Shown: positions 20,397 to 29,768, counted from the stretch's first letter. The stretch: DNA of 64,000 bases from Haliscomenobacter sp. (GCA_016713275.1 JADJPL010000003.1:558001-622000), one strand, 5' to 3'. The notes: generated from the sequence alone by a model not told the origin. Program-made: numbers and translations.

Positions 20397-20573
20397 TTAT
20401 TTCAGTTTGGAGAGGAACTCGTCTTTTTTGTCCTTGTGGACCATCTGCACTTTGTAGCTATAGCTGCCCGTTTTGGGGTCTTTGACGCTAACCACAATTT
20501 TGATGAAGTCCTTACCCGAGCCGGCAGATGCGCTACGCTGAGCAACCCTTGCGTTCTTGGATACTTTTGCCAT
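20397..20573 (-). CDS. DUF4295 family small basic protein
   Basis: 58 residues, starting MAKVSKNARVAQRSASAGSG and ending HKDKKDEFLSKLK. This is the DUF4295 protein found in Bacteroidota immediately after rpmG. It is Lys-rich and ribosome-associated by context. Function not established; probably a small ribosomal or assembly component. Confidence 0.88.
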   Translation of the reverse strand: MAKVSKNARVAQRSASAGSGKDFIKIVVSVKDPKTGSYSYKVQMVHKDKKDEFLSKLK

Positions 20574-20674
20574 GGCAGTTCGTTTTAAATAGGTTGATTG
20601 CGATTTGATTTCATTCCATTAACGATCCGCAAGGGGGAAAAGTTTCCGCTTCCTCGGGTTCGTTGCCGCAGGTA

Positions 20675-20863
20675 TTACTTGATTTCGCGGTGCACGGTAC
20701 GGCGCTTCAGGACCGCGTTGTACTTGGTCAGTTCGAGGCGGTCCGGCGTATTCTTGCGGTTTTTCTCCGTGACATAGCGGGAGGTACCTGCCATACCGCT
20801 TTTTTTATGTTCGGTGCATTCAAGAATGATCAGAATCCGGTTGCCTTTGCTCTTCTTTGCCAT
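20675..20863 (-). CDS. rpmG: 50S ribosomal protein L33
   Basis: 62 residues from the ATG at 20863 (MAKKSKGNRILIILECTEHK); the frame runs 19 codons further upstream but without family similarity. Typical L33 features: GTSRYVTEKNRKNTPDRLEL and KYNAVLKRRTVHREIK. It lacks the zinc-ribbon CxxC pairs, i.e. the C-minus form. Confidence 0.95.
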   Translation of the reverse strand: MAKKSKGNRILIILECTEHKKSGMAGTSRYVTEKNRKNTPDRLELTKYNAVLKRRTVHREIK

Positions 20864-20906
20864 TAGAATAAAAATTGAAGGTGCTGAAAATATCGGGGTT
20901 AGCGTT

Positions 20907-21158
20907 TTACTGAAGGTCAAAACCCAGGCGAACGCCTTTGGCTTCCACTGCTTTTAAGTACTGGTAAATCCCGAGTTTGTCGATGGTGCGCAATGCGCTG
21001 GTGGATACTTTCAAGGTTACCCACTGGTTGGTTTCCGGAATGAAAAACCGTTTTTTCTGCAGGTTAGGCAAAAAGCGGCGTTTCGTTTTGCGGTTTGAGT
21101 GCGAAACGTTGTTGCCGCTGATAGGGCGCTTTCCTGTAAGTTGGCAGACTTTTGACAT
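20907..21158 (-). CDS. rpmB: 50S ribosomal protein L28
   Basis: 83 residues: MSKVCQLTGKRPISGNNVSH, SNRKTKRRFLPNLQKKRF, VSTSALRTIDKLG, characteristic of L28. First gene of the ribosomal block, with rpmG starting 43 bases downstream. No promoter of clear consensus in the 96-base gap to the tRNA. Confidence 0.96.
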   Translation of the reverse strand: MSKVCQLTGKRPISGNNVSHSNRKTKRRFLPNLQKKRFFIPETNQWVTLKVSTSALRTIDKLGIYQYLKAVEAKGVRLGFDLQ

Positions 21159-21254
21159 GACTTCCTGAAATTTGAAAGTCCAAGGCGTTTGCTCCTGTTT
21201 CCCTGCTGGAACGCTTACCTTGAACTTTGCCGATCAATTTGTTTAATCCTGTAG

Positions 21255-21328
21255 TGACTCCGAAAGGATTCGAACCTTTAACCTTCTGATCCGTAGTCAG
21301 ATGCTCTATCCAATTGAGCTACGGAGCC
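21255..21328 (-). tRNA. tRNA-Arg (anticodon ACG)
   Basis: Minus strand folds into a cloverleaf: acceptor GGCTCCG/CGGAGTC (one G-T pair), D arm GCTC...GAGC, anticodon arm TCTGA-CTACGGA-TCAGA giving anticodon ACG, T arm AAAGG-TTCGAAT-CCTTT. ACG becomes ICG by TadA editing and reads CGU/CGC/CGA. CCA is not encoded. Confidence 0.93.
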
Positions 21329-21408
21329 GCGAACGACCAATACTTCAAATGCGGATGCAAAGATAATTGGCTTTTCGCTTCCACGAAAGTTTTTTTTGAA
21401 AAAGATTT

Positions 21409-21486
21409 GAGGTTAGACGTTGGATGTTAGACGTTAGACATTGGACGTCTAACATCCAACGTCCAACGTCTAACCTCTAACGTCTA
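21409..21486. repeat. TTAGACGT-family inverted repeat overlapping the subtilase stop codon
   Basis: Arms of GTTAGACGTTGGATGTTAGAC and its near complement around 21446. The downstream end reads CTAACGTCTAA and supplies the TAG stop of the subtilase on the minus strand. Confidence 0.65.
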
Positions 21487-23097
21487 AAACACCTGCACCA
21501 TTTTGACCATGACTTCCTTGCCCCGAAGCAGTTGAACGTAGTAAGGTCCGGGAGGCCAGCTGCCAACCTGGATTTCCTCGGTACGGATTTCCTGGAAGGC
21601 GGGTTGAATCGACTGGTGGAAGACGGGCTGTCCCAGGGCGTTGAATATCCGTATTTGGGTAGGCTCATTTGCCGGGGCGACGAAATCGAAGTACAGGGTC
21701 CCATGCGCGGGGTTTGGGAATATGGTAAAAGTGCTGCCCAGTTCTTCGGGATCCCGGCAATCTTCCATGAGGAGTTTCATGCTGTTGAACACATTGAGGC
21801 GTCCTCCCGATTGGGTAAATTCTGCGAGACCAGGCTTGGGGTCTACGCCGGTCAGCAGGACTTCCCTGATTTTCAGCGCGGTTTGCTCCGGTTGGTTGAC
21901 GGCATTTTGCCCCAGGTTGCCGCAGGGGATGCCATACAACAAGGCGATGGCGCCGGCCAGGTGGGGAGCGGCGGCGGAGTTGCCGTTGAAGGCGCCGTAC
22001 TGGTTAAACGGTTTGGTGGTGAACGAATTCTGCCCTGGGGCGCCCATATCGATGGATTGGCGCCCATAGGCGGAGCCAAAATAGCGTTCGTCCAGGGTAT
22101 TGGTGTTGAGGACGGTCAGCAAGAAATCGCTGGGGCAGGTGGTCGGCATATCGCCTACTTCGTCGACATCCCAGGCGTTGTTGGCGGCCGCAGCGGAGGT
22201 CAGGATGCCCACTTTGCCCAGGCGGTCGTACATCTGCCCCCAAAGCGGTTGCTGGTCGCAGAAAATGCGGTTGACACCGAACGAGGCGTTGGTGGCAACA
22301 ACGAAAGCGCCCGCGTTGCCGTTGGACCGGTTGTAGCGGTCGCGTTGTTCGATGATGTATTCGTAGGCGGAGATAATGTCGCTGACCATCCGGGTTTCCA
22401 GGAGCATGAGCTTGATATTCCAGTTAATGCCGCTCACGCCTTTGTCGTTGTTGCCCCGGGCGCCGATGATACCGGCAACGGAGTGGCCGTGCTGGTCGGG
22501 TTTGTGGTCCGGGGTGTCGGCGATAAAGTTCCACCCGTACACATCGTCTGCGTATCCGTTATTGTCGTTGTCTTTGCCGTCGCCCGGGATTTCGCCGTAG
22601 TTTTTCCACAAGTTCTCCTGAATGTCTTCATGGAGGATGTCAAAGCCGCTGTCGAGCACGGCAACGACGATCGTATCGCCGCGGGCGGTGAGGCCTCCGT
22701 GGGTCAGGTCCCAGGCTTTGTCGGCCTGGATTGCGTAGATACCCCACTGTTCGCCCAGATCCGGGTCGTTGGGCCCCTGACGGTCTTCGAGGAAATAGTC
22801 GAAGGTGACGCTTTCCACATCGGGAAAGGACTGAAGTTCGTGCATGAGCTCCTCTGGGGAGATGCTGGCGGTGTCGTACCGGATGAGGTTGATGTTGTCG
22901 CGAAGGCTCAGTTTTTTCTCGATCCAAACGCCGCCTCCGGCCCGGCTGTGTGTGGAGAAGTCGGCGATAAAGTATTCCGGAGGTACAGCGCCTTTGAGTT
23001 TGACCAGAAGCTGGTTTTTGTTCATGGTCGCCGGGTCCTGGGCCATCAGCCCGGCACATAGGAATACAAGGAGCACGAGTAGTGTTTCTCTGCGCAT
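21484..23097 (-). CDS. S8 subtilisin-like serine protease with T9SS C-terminal sorting domain
   Basis: 537 residues. Signal peptide (MRRETLLVLLVFLCAGLMAQ), a short inhibitor-like propeptide, then the S8 catalytic domain with Asp in VAVLDSGFDILHED, His in QHGHSVAGIIGARG and Ser in NGNSAAAPHLAGA. The C-terminal 80 residues (FTIFPNPAHGTLYFDF, RIFNALGQPV, PGPYYVQLL) form a type A T9SS sorting domain, so the protein should be exported by the T9SS and processed by PorU. Its stop lies in a TTAGACG repeat. Confidence 0.93.
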   Translation of the reverse strand: MRRETLLVLLVFLCAGLMAQDPATMNKNQLLVKLKGAVPPEYFIADFSTHSRAGGGVWIEKKLSLRDNINLIRYDTASISPEELMHELQSFPDVESVTFDYFLEDRQGPNDPDLGEQWGIYAIQADKAWDLTHGGLTARGDTIVVAVLDSGFDILHEDIQENLWKNYGEIPGDGKDNDNNGYADDVYGWNFIADTPDHKPDQHGHSVAGIIGARGNNDKGVSGINWNIKLMLLETRMVSDIISAYEYIIEQRDRYNRSNGNAGAFVVATNASFGVNRIFCDQQPLWGQMYDRLGKVGILTSAAAANNAWDVDEVGDMPTTCPSDFLLTVLNTNTLDERYFGSAYGRQSIDMGAPGQNSFTTKPFNQYGAFNGNSAAAPHLAGAIALLYGIPCGNLGQNAVNQPEQTALKIREVLLTGVDPKPGLAEFTQSGGRLNVFNSMKLLMEDCRDPEELGSTFTIFPNPAHGTLYFDFVAPANEPTQIRIFNALGQPVFHQSIQPAFQEIRTEEIQVGSWPPGPYYVQLLRGKEVMVKMVQVF

Positions 23098-23123
23098 GGT
23101 AAGTTTGTTTTGCTTGATCGAAT

Positions 23124-23169
23124 AAAAAAAGCTGACCCTCCGCGCAGGGCAGCGGAGCGATCAGCTTTT
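23124..23169 (-). terminator. Rho-independent terminator
   Basis: Minus strand: AAAAGCTGA ... TCAGCTTTTTTT with inner CGCTCCGC/GCGGAGGG pairing, ending in a T run. It ends transcription from the IPT-lipoprotein operon just before the subtilase. Confidence 0.8.
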
Positions 23170-23228
23170 CATAGTTTACCATGAATTAGAAGCAAACACC
23201 GTGCCAAAGTGTGGCTCGGATAGACATC

Positions 23229-23933
23229 CTACAAGATGGTGAACTCTCCTGGCAAGTCGTATCGGGTCTCAACGAAACCAAACGTGAGAAACAACCGGAG
23301 GCTGAACCGCGCCCCCGGCGCCACGCCACCCGGAACGACAAACTGAAGCCGCTTGGTGTCCTTGTATTGGACAGGAATGCGAATGGCCGTGCCCAAACCT
23401 AACTGATACTGAGCAAGCTCCATCGGCAAGTTCTTTCCAAAAATGGTAATCGTGTCTCCCGGCTTTCCGGATAAGGGGGCAAAATGGGTTACCTCCCACT
23501 TCAACGGATCTCCCTCAAAGTTGGTGGTTGGACCCAACACGGTTCCCTCCCTCGTAACGGCATAGGCTCGAATTGCTGTTTTCCCATATGCAGGATATTT
23601 CACCTTCCCGGTAAACAGATAGGGTAGTGCAGGCGCACTGGGAAAAGAAACCGGGTATTTCTTTCCATTGGAGGGAAAGGGCCCTTCGGTGAACGGTCCT
23701 TTATTATTATGGTCATATTTTTCCAAAAACCCCAGTTCGATAATCGTTTTGGAGTCCGGGATACTGGAAATGGCGCAACGAACCAAGATGCTGTCTTCTT
23801 CTACGCCAACGATCTCCACAAAATCCAGTTGCGCAAATTCCCTTGGTCCAAGATCCTCTTTGGCGCAGGACCCGATCAACGCCAGGAGTCCGGCGGTATA
23901 AAAAACCGTTGCAAAAAGCGATTTGGGGTTCAT
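23229..23933 (-). CDS. IPT/TIG-domain lipoprotein
   Basis: 234 residues from the ATG at 23933 (MNPKSLFATVFYTAGLL), a lipoprotein signal with lipobox ALIGSC. The C-terminal half carries an IPT/TIG immunoglobulin-like domain (FAPLSGKPGDTITIFGKNLP ... VQYKDTKRLQFVVPGG). The start is 12 bases from the stop of the upstream barrel gene, so the two are probably translationally coupled. Binding partner unknown. Confidence 0.78.
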   Translation of the reverse strand: MNPKSLFATVFYTAGLLALIGSCAKEDLGPREFAQLDFVEIVGVEEDSILVRCAISSIPDSKTIIELGFLEKYDHNNKGPFTEGPFPSNGKKYPVSFPSAPALPYLFTGKVKYPAYGKTAIRAYAVTREGTVLGPTTNFEGDPLKWEVTHFAPLSGKPGDTITIFGKNLPMELAQYQLGLGTAIRIPVQYKDTKRLQFVVPGGVAPGARFSLRLFLTFGFVETRYDLPGEFTIL

Positions 23934-23944
23934 TATCAGCAGGG

Positions 23945-25168
23945 TTAAAAAGTGATCAAAAAAAGCGCCTGAATAGTATATCCAGAGCCCCGGTTTTCGT
24001 CGAAGGATCGGAAGATCTTGGGCGATTCCCGCTCTGCCCGAAACTCGCTGTACAGGCGGAACCTTCCAAGCCGGACCACCGGGATACCGGCGCCGCCAAA
24101 AAAGCTGAAAAACAAGCGCTCGTCGAGGCTCCACCGATAGTAGTCGGTGGAGGTCAGACCGGAAAATTGGGATTCCCTCGACACATATCCTTCGGATTCC
24201 AGCGTGAACACTGGGCCCACCCCCAGCCGCAGATACGGATTCCATTTGCGGTCGGGAAAGTGGTACAGAAACGACAAGGGGACCTTGACGGAACGGATAT
24301 GGGCTTCGAGGTCATATCGGCGCAAAATACCGGCTTCGTCGGTTTGCGAAACGCCGATGAAGCGGTTGTCCTGATACCAGACGCCGAATTCAGCCCCAAG
24401 CCGGTATTCGGTGCGGGGGAAGTCAAACCGCACTCCAGCCATGGCGTTTGGCTTGAATTCCGGATCAAAAGAGGAATGGTTGAAGTATTCGTCGCTGCGG
24501 CTGGGGGATTCAAAAGCCAGATCGGAAAGGGTGCCGGCCAGCGTAACTACCGGGTGCAAAATCGTCCAGGGTTGCTCTTTTTTGAAAACGGTATAGGGAC
24601 TATCCATACATTCATTATAGGCCCGGACGAATTGAACCAGCTTGCGCTCGTTGATGTCGATATTTTTTATCTTTTGGTCCAGTACGCCGCAACTCAAATA
24701 CTGCCGGACCAGCCGGATGATCCGGCGCGCATCCTCCTGTTGGAGTTCCTTGCTGTTTGGAGGGATGCCGGCTTCCGGGCTGATATCTACCAACGGCAGT
24801 TCCCCTCGCTTCAGGTAGAAGCGGCCTCTGTAAACGTACAAGTCAGCCAGGCCCCGGACGAGGTATTCCAGAAATACAGGGTTTTGCCGGGCGTTATCCA
24901 CATAACCTGTGACGAAAAACTTATCCCCGGGGAACCCATAGCCAGGAATCTGATCCGGGGCGAAGGTTTCCAAAGGCCCGTTTGGGGTGGCCCGAAACCG
25001 GCAAAGGTCCTGGTTGGGGCCGTCGGACCGGTAGTCGATCCAGCCTTTCAGGGTGTCTCCGTTGGGCTGAAGGATAAACCCCTCCCGGAAATCGGTTTGG
25101 GCAAAGAGGGTAAAACAAACGAGTTGGAAAAGAAAAATCAGGATGGAACCTGGACGCAGTTGGGGCAT
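23945..25168 (-). CDS. Outer-membrane beta-barrel protein, PorT-like
   Basis: About 407 residues from the ATG at 25168 (MPQLRPGSILIFLFQLVCFT); the frame can start at 25213 but that adds 15 non-signal residues. After the signal peptide, a globular N-terminal region (REGFILQPNGDTLKGWIDYR) precedes a C-terminal barrel with strands such as RSVKVPLSFLYHFPDRKWNPYLRLGVGPV and a final strand ending ALFLITF. The layout matches Bacteroidota proteins with an outer-membrane beta-barrel domain. It is the first gene of the pair with the IPT lipoprotein. Confidence 0.72.
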   Translation of the reverse strand: MPQLRPGSILIFLFQLVCFTLFAQTDFREGFILQPNGDTLKGWIDYRSDGPNQDLCRFRATPNGPLETFAPDQIPGYGFPGDKFFVTGYVDNARQNPVFLEYLVRGLADLYVYRGRFYLKRGELPLVDISPEAGIPPNSKELQQEDARRIIRLVRQYLSCGVLDQKIKNIDINERKLVQFVRAYNECMDSPYTVFKKEQPWTILHPVVTLAGTLSDLAFESPSRSDEYFNHSSFDPEFKPNAMAGVRFDFPRTEYRLGAEFGVWYQDNRFIGVSQTDEAGILRRYDLEAHIRSVKVPLSFLYHFPDRKWNPYLRLGVGPVFTLESEGYVSRESQFSGLTSTDYYRWSLDERLFFSFFGGAGIPVVRLGRFRLYSEFRAERESPKIFRSFDENRGSGYTIQALFLITF

Positions 25169-25330
25169 GGGAAGTTTCTTTTCCCAAATTTGAGGTAATT
25201 CTACCTTTTCCACAACCCGGCGCCCTTTTTTTTGACAATATTCTGATATTCCGGATGCGTCAGGTTGAGTGAAAGGGGGCTATATTTGCCCGGCTTACGT
25301 ATGCCCTTTTATTACTCAAATGACCTCCTC

Positions 25331-26437
25331 ATGTTCACCCAAACGCTTTTCTCCGTTTATGCTTCTTTGGTTTTTTCGTTGGCCGCTTCAAACCCGGCAG
25401 AACCCCTTGGAATAACTCCAGCCAATACGACGCCGGTTGCCGACACCTTGCGCTATGAAAAAGAAACCCACTTGCGCAACCTCCGCCAACTCACCAACGG
25501 GGGCAATAACGCGGAAGCCTATTTCAGCTTTAATGGAAAATACCTGGTATTTCAATCGGATTTCTCCGGTTGGGGCAATCAATGCGACCAGATTCATTAT
25601 ATGCCGGTCAAGGGAACAACTAAAGGCGCCATGCCTCCCCGCGTCAGCACCGGCTTGGGCCGCACGACGTGCTCCTATTTTCTGCCGGGGGATAAAACCA
25701 TCCTGTATGCTTCTACCCACCTGAGCGCCAAAGAGTGTCCCGAAACGCCCCGCTTTGTGAACGGCAAATACGTTTGGGGCATTTATCCTTCCTACGATAT
25801 TTTCGTCGCTGACCGCAAGGGGAAAATCCTCCGCCAATTGACCAATGAACCGGGTTACGATGCCGAAGCGACCGTTTCCCCCGACGGCAAAAAGATCGTC
25901 TTTACCTCCACCCGCTCCGGCGACCTGGAGCTCTGGACTATGAATATCGACGGCAGCGACGTGCGTCAGGTGACCCGCGACCTGGGCTACGACGGCGGCG
26001 CGTTCTTTTCGCCCGACAGCAAAAAATTGGTCTTCCGCGCTTCCCGGCCCAAAACTCCCGAAGCCGTAAAGCTCTATAAAGATTTATTGGAGGAAGGCTT
26101 GGTTCAGCCGACCGATATGGAAGTTTTTACCTGCAACGTGGATGGTTCCGATCTGCGCCAGATTACTAATCTGGGCAAAGCCAACTGGGCGCCCTTCTAT
26201 CACCCCTCCGGCAAAAAGATCATTTTCACTTCTAACCACCACCTTCCCGGCGGCCGCGTTTTCAACCTGTTTTCCATCAATGCCGACGGTACCGGCCTCG
26301 AACAGATCACCTTCGACAAGGTCTTCGACGCCTTCCCTATGTTTTCTCCCGACGGCAAAAAATTCGCCTTCTCTTCCAACCGGTTCAACGGCGGAGGCCA
26401 GGACACGAATGTTTTTGTAGCCGATTGGGTGGAATAG
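25331..26437 (+). CDS. TolB-like WD40/PD40 beta-propeller protein
   Basis: About 368 residues from the ATG at 25331 (MFTQTLFSVYASLVFSLAAS), chosen because it starts a signal peptide; in-frame ATGs at 25265 and 25301 add unlikely N-termini. Repeated blades carry PD40 motifs: YFSFNGKYLVFQS, TVSPDGKKIVFTSTRSG, FFSPDSKKLVFRA, YHPSGKKIIFTSN, MFSPDGKKFAFSSN. It is periplasmic; ligand unknown. The TAG stop is supplied by the downstream TAGACGG repeat. Confidence 0.82.
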   Translation: MFTQTLFSVYASLVFSLAASNPAEPLGITPANTTPVADTLRYEKETHLRNLRQLTNGGNNAEAYFSFNGKYLVFQSDFSGWGNQCDQIHYMPVKGTTKGAMPPRVSTGLGRTTCSYFLPGDKTILYASTHLSAKECPETPRFVNGKYVWGIYPSYDIFVADRKGKILRQLTNEPGYDAEATVSPDGKKIVFTSTRSGDLELWTMNIDGSDVRQVTRDLGYDGGAFFSPDSKKLVFRASRPKTPEAVKLYKDLLEEGLVQPTDMEVFTCNVDGSDLRQITNLGKANWAPFYHPSGKKIIFTSNHHLPGGRVFNLFSINADGTGLEQITFDKVFDAFPMFSPDGKKFAFSSNRFNGGGQDTNVFVADWVE

Positions 26438-26483
26438 ACGGTTGACGGCAGACGGTGAACGATGGACGGTAGACGGGGCAAGG
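26437..26483. repeat. GACGGT-type short tandem array
   Basis: Degenerate TAGACGGTGGACGG units directly following, and including, the stop codon of the TolB-like gene. Same family as 28215-28275, 35580-35640, 35775-35800 and 36003-36078. Confidence 0.55.
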
Positions 26484-26556
26484 TCTAACCTCTATTTTTT
26501 GCGTTCCGGCAAACTTCTATTATTTTGCAGGCGTTCTTCCATTAAACAATTGCGGA

Positions 26557-28206
26557 ATGAAAAAATGGTTGTTGTTTCTTGGCCTTAGCGGGCTGATGAG
26601 CGGAGCGTTGCCGGCTCAAACCGATGGCGCCAAACCCCGTCTCGTGGTGGGCATCACCGTAGACCAGATGCGGTACGATTATTTGTATAAGTACTACGAC
26701 AAATATGGTTCCGGCGGGTTCAAGCGGCTGCTCAACGATGGGTTTTCCTGCGAGAACACCCATTACAACTACATGCCGACCTATACCGCTCCAGGGCATG
26801 CCAGCATTTACACCGGAACAACGCCCTCCGTACATGGGGTAGTAGGCAACGACTGGTACGACCGGTCCAAAAACCGCACGCACTACGTCACGGCGGATGA
26901 AACGGTCAAAGGGGTAGGCACAGACGGCGCCAACGGCAAGCATTCGCCTTCCGTCCTGTTAGCCTCCACGATCACCGATGAGTTGCGGCTATCCAACGCC
27001 ATGCAATCCAAGGTGGTTGGGGTCTGCATCAAAGACCGGGGCAGCATCCTGCCTGCAGGCCATATCCCGAATGCCTGCTACTGGTTTGACGATGCGAACG
27101 GCTACTGGATCAGTTCGAACTACTACCCGGATACCGCGGCCCTCCCGGGATGGGTGCAAAAGTTCAACGAAAAAAACCTGGCCCTGCGGTATTTATCCGA
27201 GCCCTGGAATACCGTCGAGCCCGAACGCACGTATACCGAAAGCCATCCGGAGTGGGACAAGTACGAAAACCGGTTTAGCGGAGACACCACCGGCGCGTTC
27301 CCCCACGTGCTTCCGGCCAACCCCACCAAAGGAGGCCCCGGACTGGTTCGGGCAACGCCTTTCGGCAATACCCTCACCACCGATTTTGCCCTCACCGTGA
27401 TCAAGGAAATGAGCCTTGGAGAGGATGCCATCCCCGATTTTCTGGCCCTGAGCTATTCGTCGACCGATTATGTCGGGCATCAGTTTGGCATCCATAGCAA
27501 GGAAGTTCAGGACACCTATATGCGTCTGGACCGCGACTTGCAACGCCTGCTTGATTACCTGGACGAAAAGATTGGGAACGAAAATATTTTGGTGTTTTTG
27601 ACCGCCGATCACGGCGCCGCAGAAACGGTACCGTTTTTAAAAGACATCCGCATTCCAACCGGCATTCTGGAGGAGCGGCAGTTGGTCAAAGATCTGAATA
27701 CCCATCTGGAAAGCGTTTTCGGCGTGCGCATGCCGTATGTCAACGCCGTGATCAACCAGCAGGTGTACGTCAATGAGCAGGTATTGCCGATCGCCAAGCT
27801 CGAAGCAGAACCGGTGCGCAAAGCGATCGTTGCTTATCTGAGTAAAGTGCCCGGCATCCGGTATGCCGTAACCAAAGAGGAGTTATTTACGGTCGCTTCC
27901 GAACTGCCGTTTATCGAGCTCGTCCGGCGCGGGTTTCACCCGAAGCGCTCTGGCGACGTGATTTTCCACCTGGAGCCCGCCTGGCTGCCCGAACCGACCT
28001 TCGCTAGCGGGGGGACCACCCACGGCAGCCCTTATGCCTACGATACGCATGTGCCCCTGGTTTGGTACGGCTGGAACGTGCCCAAAGGGAAAACCTACCA
28101 TCCGGTTTCCATCACCGATATAGCCCCCACGTTGGCCGCTATGCTCCGCATCATGGAACCGAACGGATGCACCGGCAAGGTCATCGTGCCTTTGTTGGAG
28201 CGCTAG
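26557..28206 (+). CDS. PafA-type alkaline phosphatase
   Basis: 549 residues with signal peptide (MKKWLLFLGLSGLMSGALPA). Alkaline phosphatase superfamily with zinc-site residues in TVDQMRYDYL, the nucleophile Thr in PTYTAPGHASIYTG, Asn in VVGNDWYD, and IKDRGSILPAGH, whose Lys and Arg contact phosphate in PafA monoesterases; HTADHG-type LTADHGAAETVP and THGSPY complete the metal site. It releases phosphate from monoesters in the periplasm. The region TTTTTTG to TTATTTTG (26496-26525) resembles a promoter but is not exact. Confidence 0.88.
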   Translation: MKKWLLFLGLSGLMSGALPAQTDGAKPRLVVGITVDQMRYDYLYKYYDKYGSGGFKRLLNDGFSCENTHYNYMPTYTAPGHASIYTGTTPSVHGVVGNDWYDRSKNRTHYVTADETVKGVGTDGANGKHSPSVLLASTITDELRLSNAMQSKVVGVCIKDRGSILPAGHIPNACYWFDDANGYWISSNYYPDTAALPGWVQKFNEKNLALRYLSEPWNTVEPERTYTESHPEWDKYENRFSGDTTGAFPHVLPANPTKGGPGLVRATPFGNTLTTDFALTVIKEMSLGEDAIPDFLALSYSSTDYVGHQFGIHSKEVQDTYMRLDRDLQRLLDYLDEKIGNENILVFLTADHGAAETVPFLKDIRIPTGILEERQLVKDLNTHLESVFGVRMPYVNAVINQQVYVNEQVLPIAKLEAEPVRKAIVAYLSKVPGIRYAVTKEELFTVASELPFIELVRRGFHPKRSGDVIFHLEPAWLPEPTFASGGTTHGSPYAYDTHVPLVWYGWNVPKGKTYHPVSITDIAPTLAAMLRIMEPNGCTGKVIVPLLER

Positions 28207-28719
28207 GCAGTCTTGACAGGACGGTGGACGGGGGACGGGGGACGGTAGACGGAAACCGGAAGACGGTGGACGGAAGTCTACCAACCTGTTGTGCGTAGAC
28301 TTCCGTCTACGCATTCGTTCAATCTTCAGATTGCGTGTATATTTTACTGCCATTGGGGGCACTGCTGCGTTGTCTGAACTGTGATTTGCATGATTATAGG
28401 ATGGCCATGATGGGGCGCAAGGCGTAAGGCACAAGGAGGGGAATAGGCCCCTGTTGTGCGTAGACTTCCGTCTACGCATTCGTTCAATCTTCAGATTGCG
28501 CGTATAATTTACTGCCATTGGGGCATTGCTTCGTTGTCTGAACACGATTTACAGGATTAAAGGATGGCCAGCATGAGGGGGCGCAATTTGGGCTTAGGGC
28601 GTAAGGCTTAAGGCGCAAGGGCAGGTACCAAAGGCGGACCGTCCCCCGTTTCACCCGTCTGCCGTCTGCCGTTGCTTCTTGTCTGAACCAGGATTTGGGG
28701 GGATTAAAGGATTTTCGGA
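28207..28719. repeat. Left flank repeat block of the accessory island
   Basis: No gene. Contents in order: a GACGGTGGACGG tandem stretch (28217-28280); a repeat module (28287-28437) beginning with the palindrome GCGTAGACTTCCGTCTACGC; a second, longer copy of the module (28453-28689) ending GTTGCTTCTTGTCTGAACC. The second copy recurs in direct orientation at 35372-35668 on the other side of the island. Confidence 0.7.
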
Positions 28720-28751
28720 TTGACAAGGGTCCAATTTTGTTTTTATCTTAG
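28720..28751 (+). promoter_or_regulatory. Candidate promoter of the conflict-system operon
   Basis: TTG at 28720-28722 and TATCTTAG at 28744-28751 with a 21-base spacer; one mismatch from the TAnnTTTG consensus. It lies 28 bases before the caspase ATG. Confidence 0.4.
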
Positions 28752-28778
28752 TCGGGAAGTTCTAAGCCCATTGCGGTT

Positions 28779-29618
28779 ATGGCCAAATCAAGCGGTTCGA
28801 AGAAAGGGATCAAGACGGAACCAGAGCCTGCCGGGCGCATGGGGGACCACTACCTGTTGGCTATTGCCATCAACGAATACAAAAGCTGCCTGCCGCTGAG
28901 CAACTGCGTGCAGGATGCTGAAGAGCTCATCGCCGTTCTCCAAAACCAGTACCGGTTCGATCCGGAGCATACCATTACCCTTTTCGAAGAGCAGGCCACC
29001 CGCCGAAATATCCTTAAGGAGCTGGACGGGCTCAGTTCCAGAGTCGGCGGCAACGACAGCCTTTTGATCTATTTTTCCGGTCATGGCGAAATCCGCCGCA
29101 ACATCGGTTACTGGGTTCCGGTTGAGGCGGAACCGGATTATGTGGCGGATTTTATTTCCTCTCACGATATCATCAACCACCTGGATGCGATTCCCAGCCT
29201 GCATACGCTATTGGTCGGGGATGCGTGTTTTGGCGGCTCTATTTTTTCAGGCGCTAAAAAGGTGCTTCAACTTCCTAAAGACTTCACGCGGGCTTCGCGC
29301 TATGGGTTGGCCTCCAGCCATAGCAGGGAAACAGCTAGCGATGGACTTTCCGGAGAGCATAGCCCCTTTTCTCTTTCGCTGATCCAGGAACTGAAGCGTA
29401 ACTCCGGGCCGCTCAGGATTTCAGAGCTGGCGCCTGCCGTAGCGGCAGAAGTCAAGCGCAGAACGAAAGAGCAGCAGAACGCGGTTTTCCGGCCTCTGGA
29501 TGTGAAGGGGGATGATCAGGGCATATTCGTGTTTTTCCCCCGGCAGGATGCCTCTTCCGACTGGGTAGCAGCCCAGGCCGCCCACACCGCCGCCGCCGCC
29601 CTCCAGTTTACCCCGTGA
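28779..29618 (+). CDS. Caspase-family (C14) peptidase, conflict-system effector
   Basis: 279 residues, no signal peptide. The catalytic dyad of the CD-clan peptidases is present: His in LLIYFSGHGEIRRN (near residue 106) and Cys in LLVGDACFGGSIF (near residue 150). The beginning, YLLAIAINEYKSCLPLSNCVQDAEEL, is the standard caspase-like first strand plus Asp motif. Bacterial caspase-like proteases often act as toxic effectors in NTP-dependent immune systems. It is first of four co-oriented genes with iSTAND-like, MoxR and vWA-FGE proteins, so I infer it executes the response when the sensor is engaged. The C-terminus ends in an Ala-rich tail without a partner domain. Confidence 0.88.
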   Translation: MAKSSGSKKGIKTEPEPAGRMGDHYLLAIAINEYKSCLPLSNCVQDAEELIAVLQNQYRFDPEHTITLFEEQATRRNILKELDGLSSRVGGNDSLLIYFSGHGEIRRNIGYWVPVEAEPDYVADFISSHDIINHLDAIPSLHTLLVGDACFGGSIFSGAKKVLQLPKDFTRASRYGLASSHSRETASDGLSGEHSPFSLSLIQELKRNSGPLRISELAPAVAAEVKRRTKEQQNAVFRPLDVKGDDQGIFVFFPRQDASSDWVAAQAAHTAAAALQFTP

Positions 29619-29768
29619 AATAAAAAGCAAGAACAATGTATTTCTATGTAACGGCACTGCAATACGAACAAAATATGGAAACTGCGCAGTAACTTGCTTG
29701 TAGAATTAGCCGAAAGGGTATCAGAGCAGGTTTAAACCGTTCAATGCCTCTCAAATGGAGCCCCCACT

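Noticed and set aside
22640..23182. 180-codon frame overlapping the subtilase start
   Set aside because: Shadow of the subtilase in another frame, Arg/Pro-rich composition.
29619..29768. Gap between caspase and adaptor gene considered for a separate small toxin gene
   Set aside because: No convincing start or frame in 150 bases.
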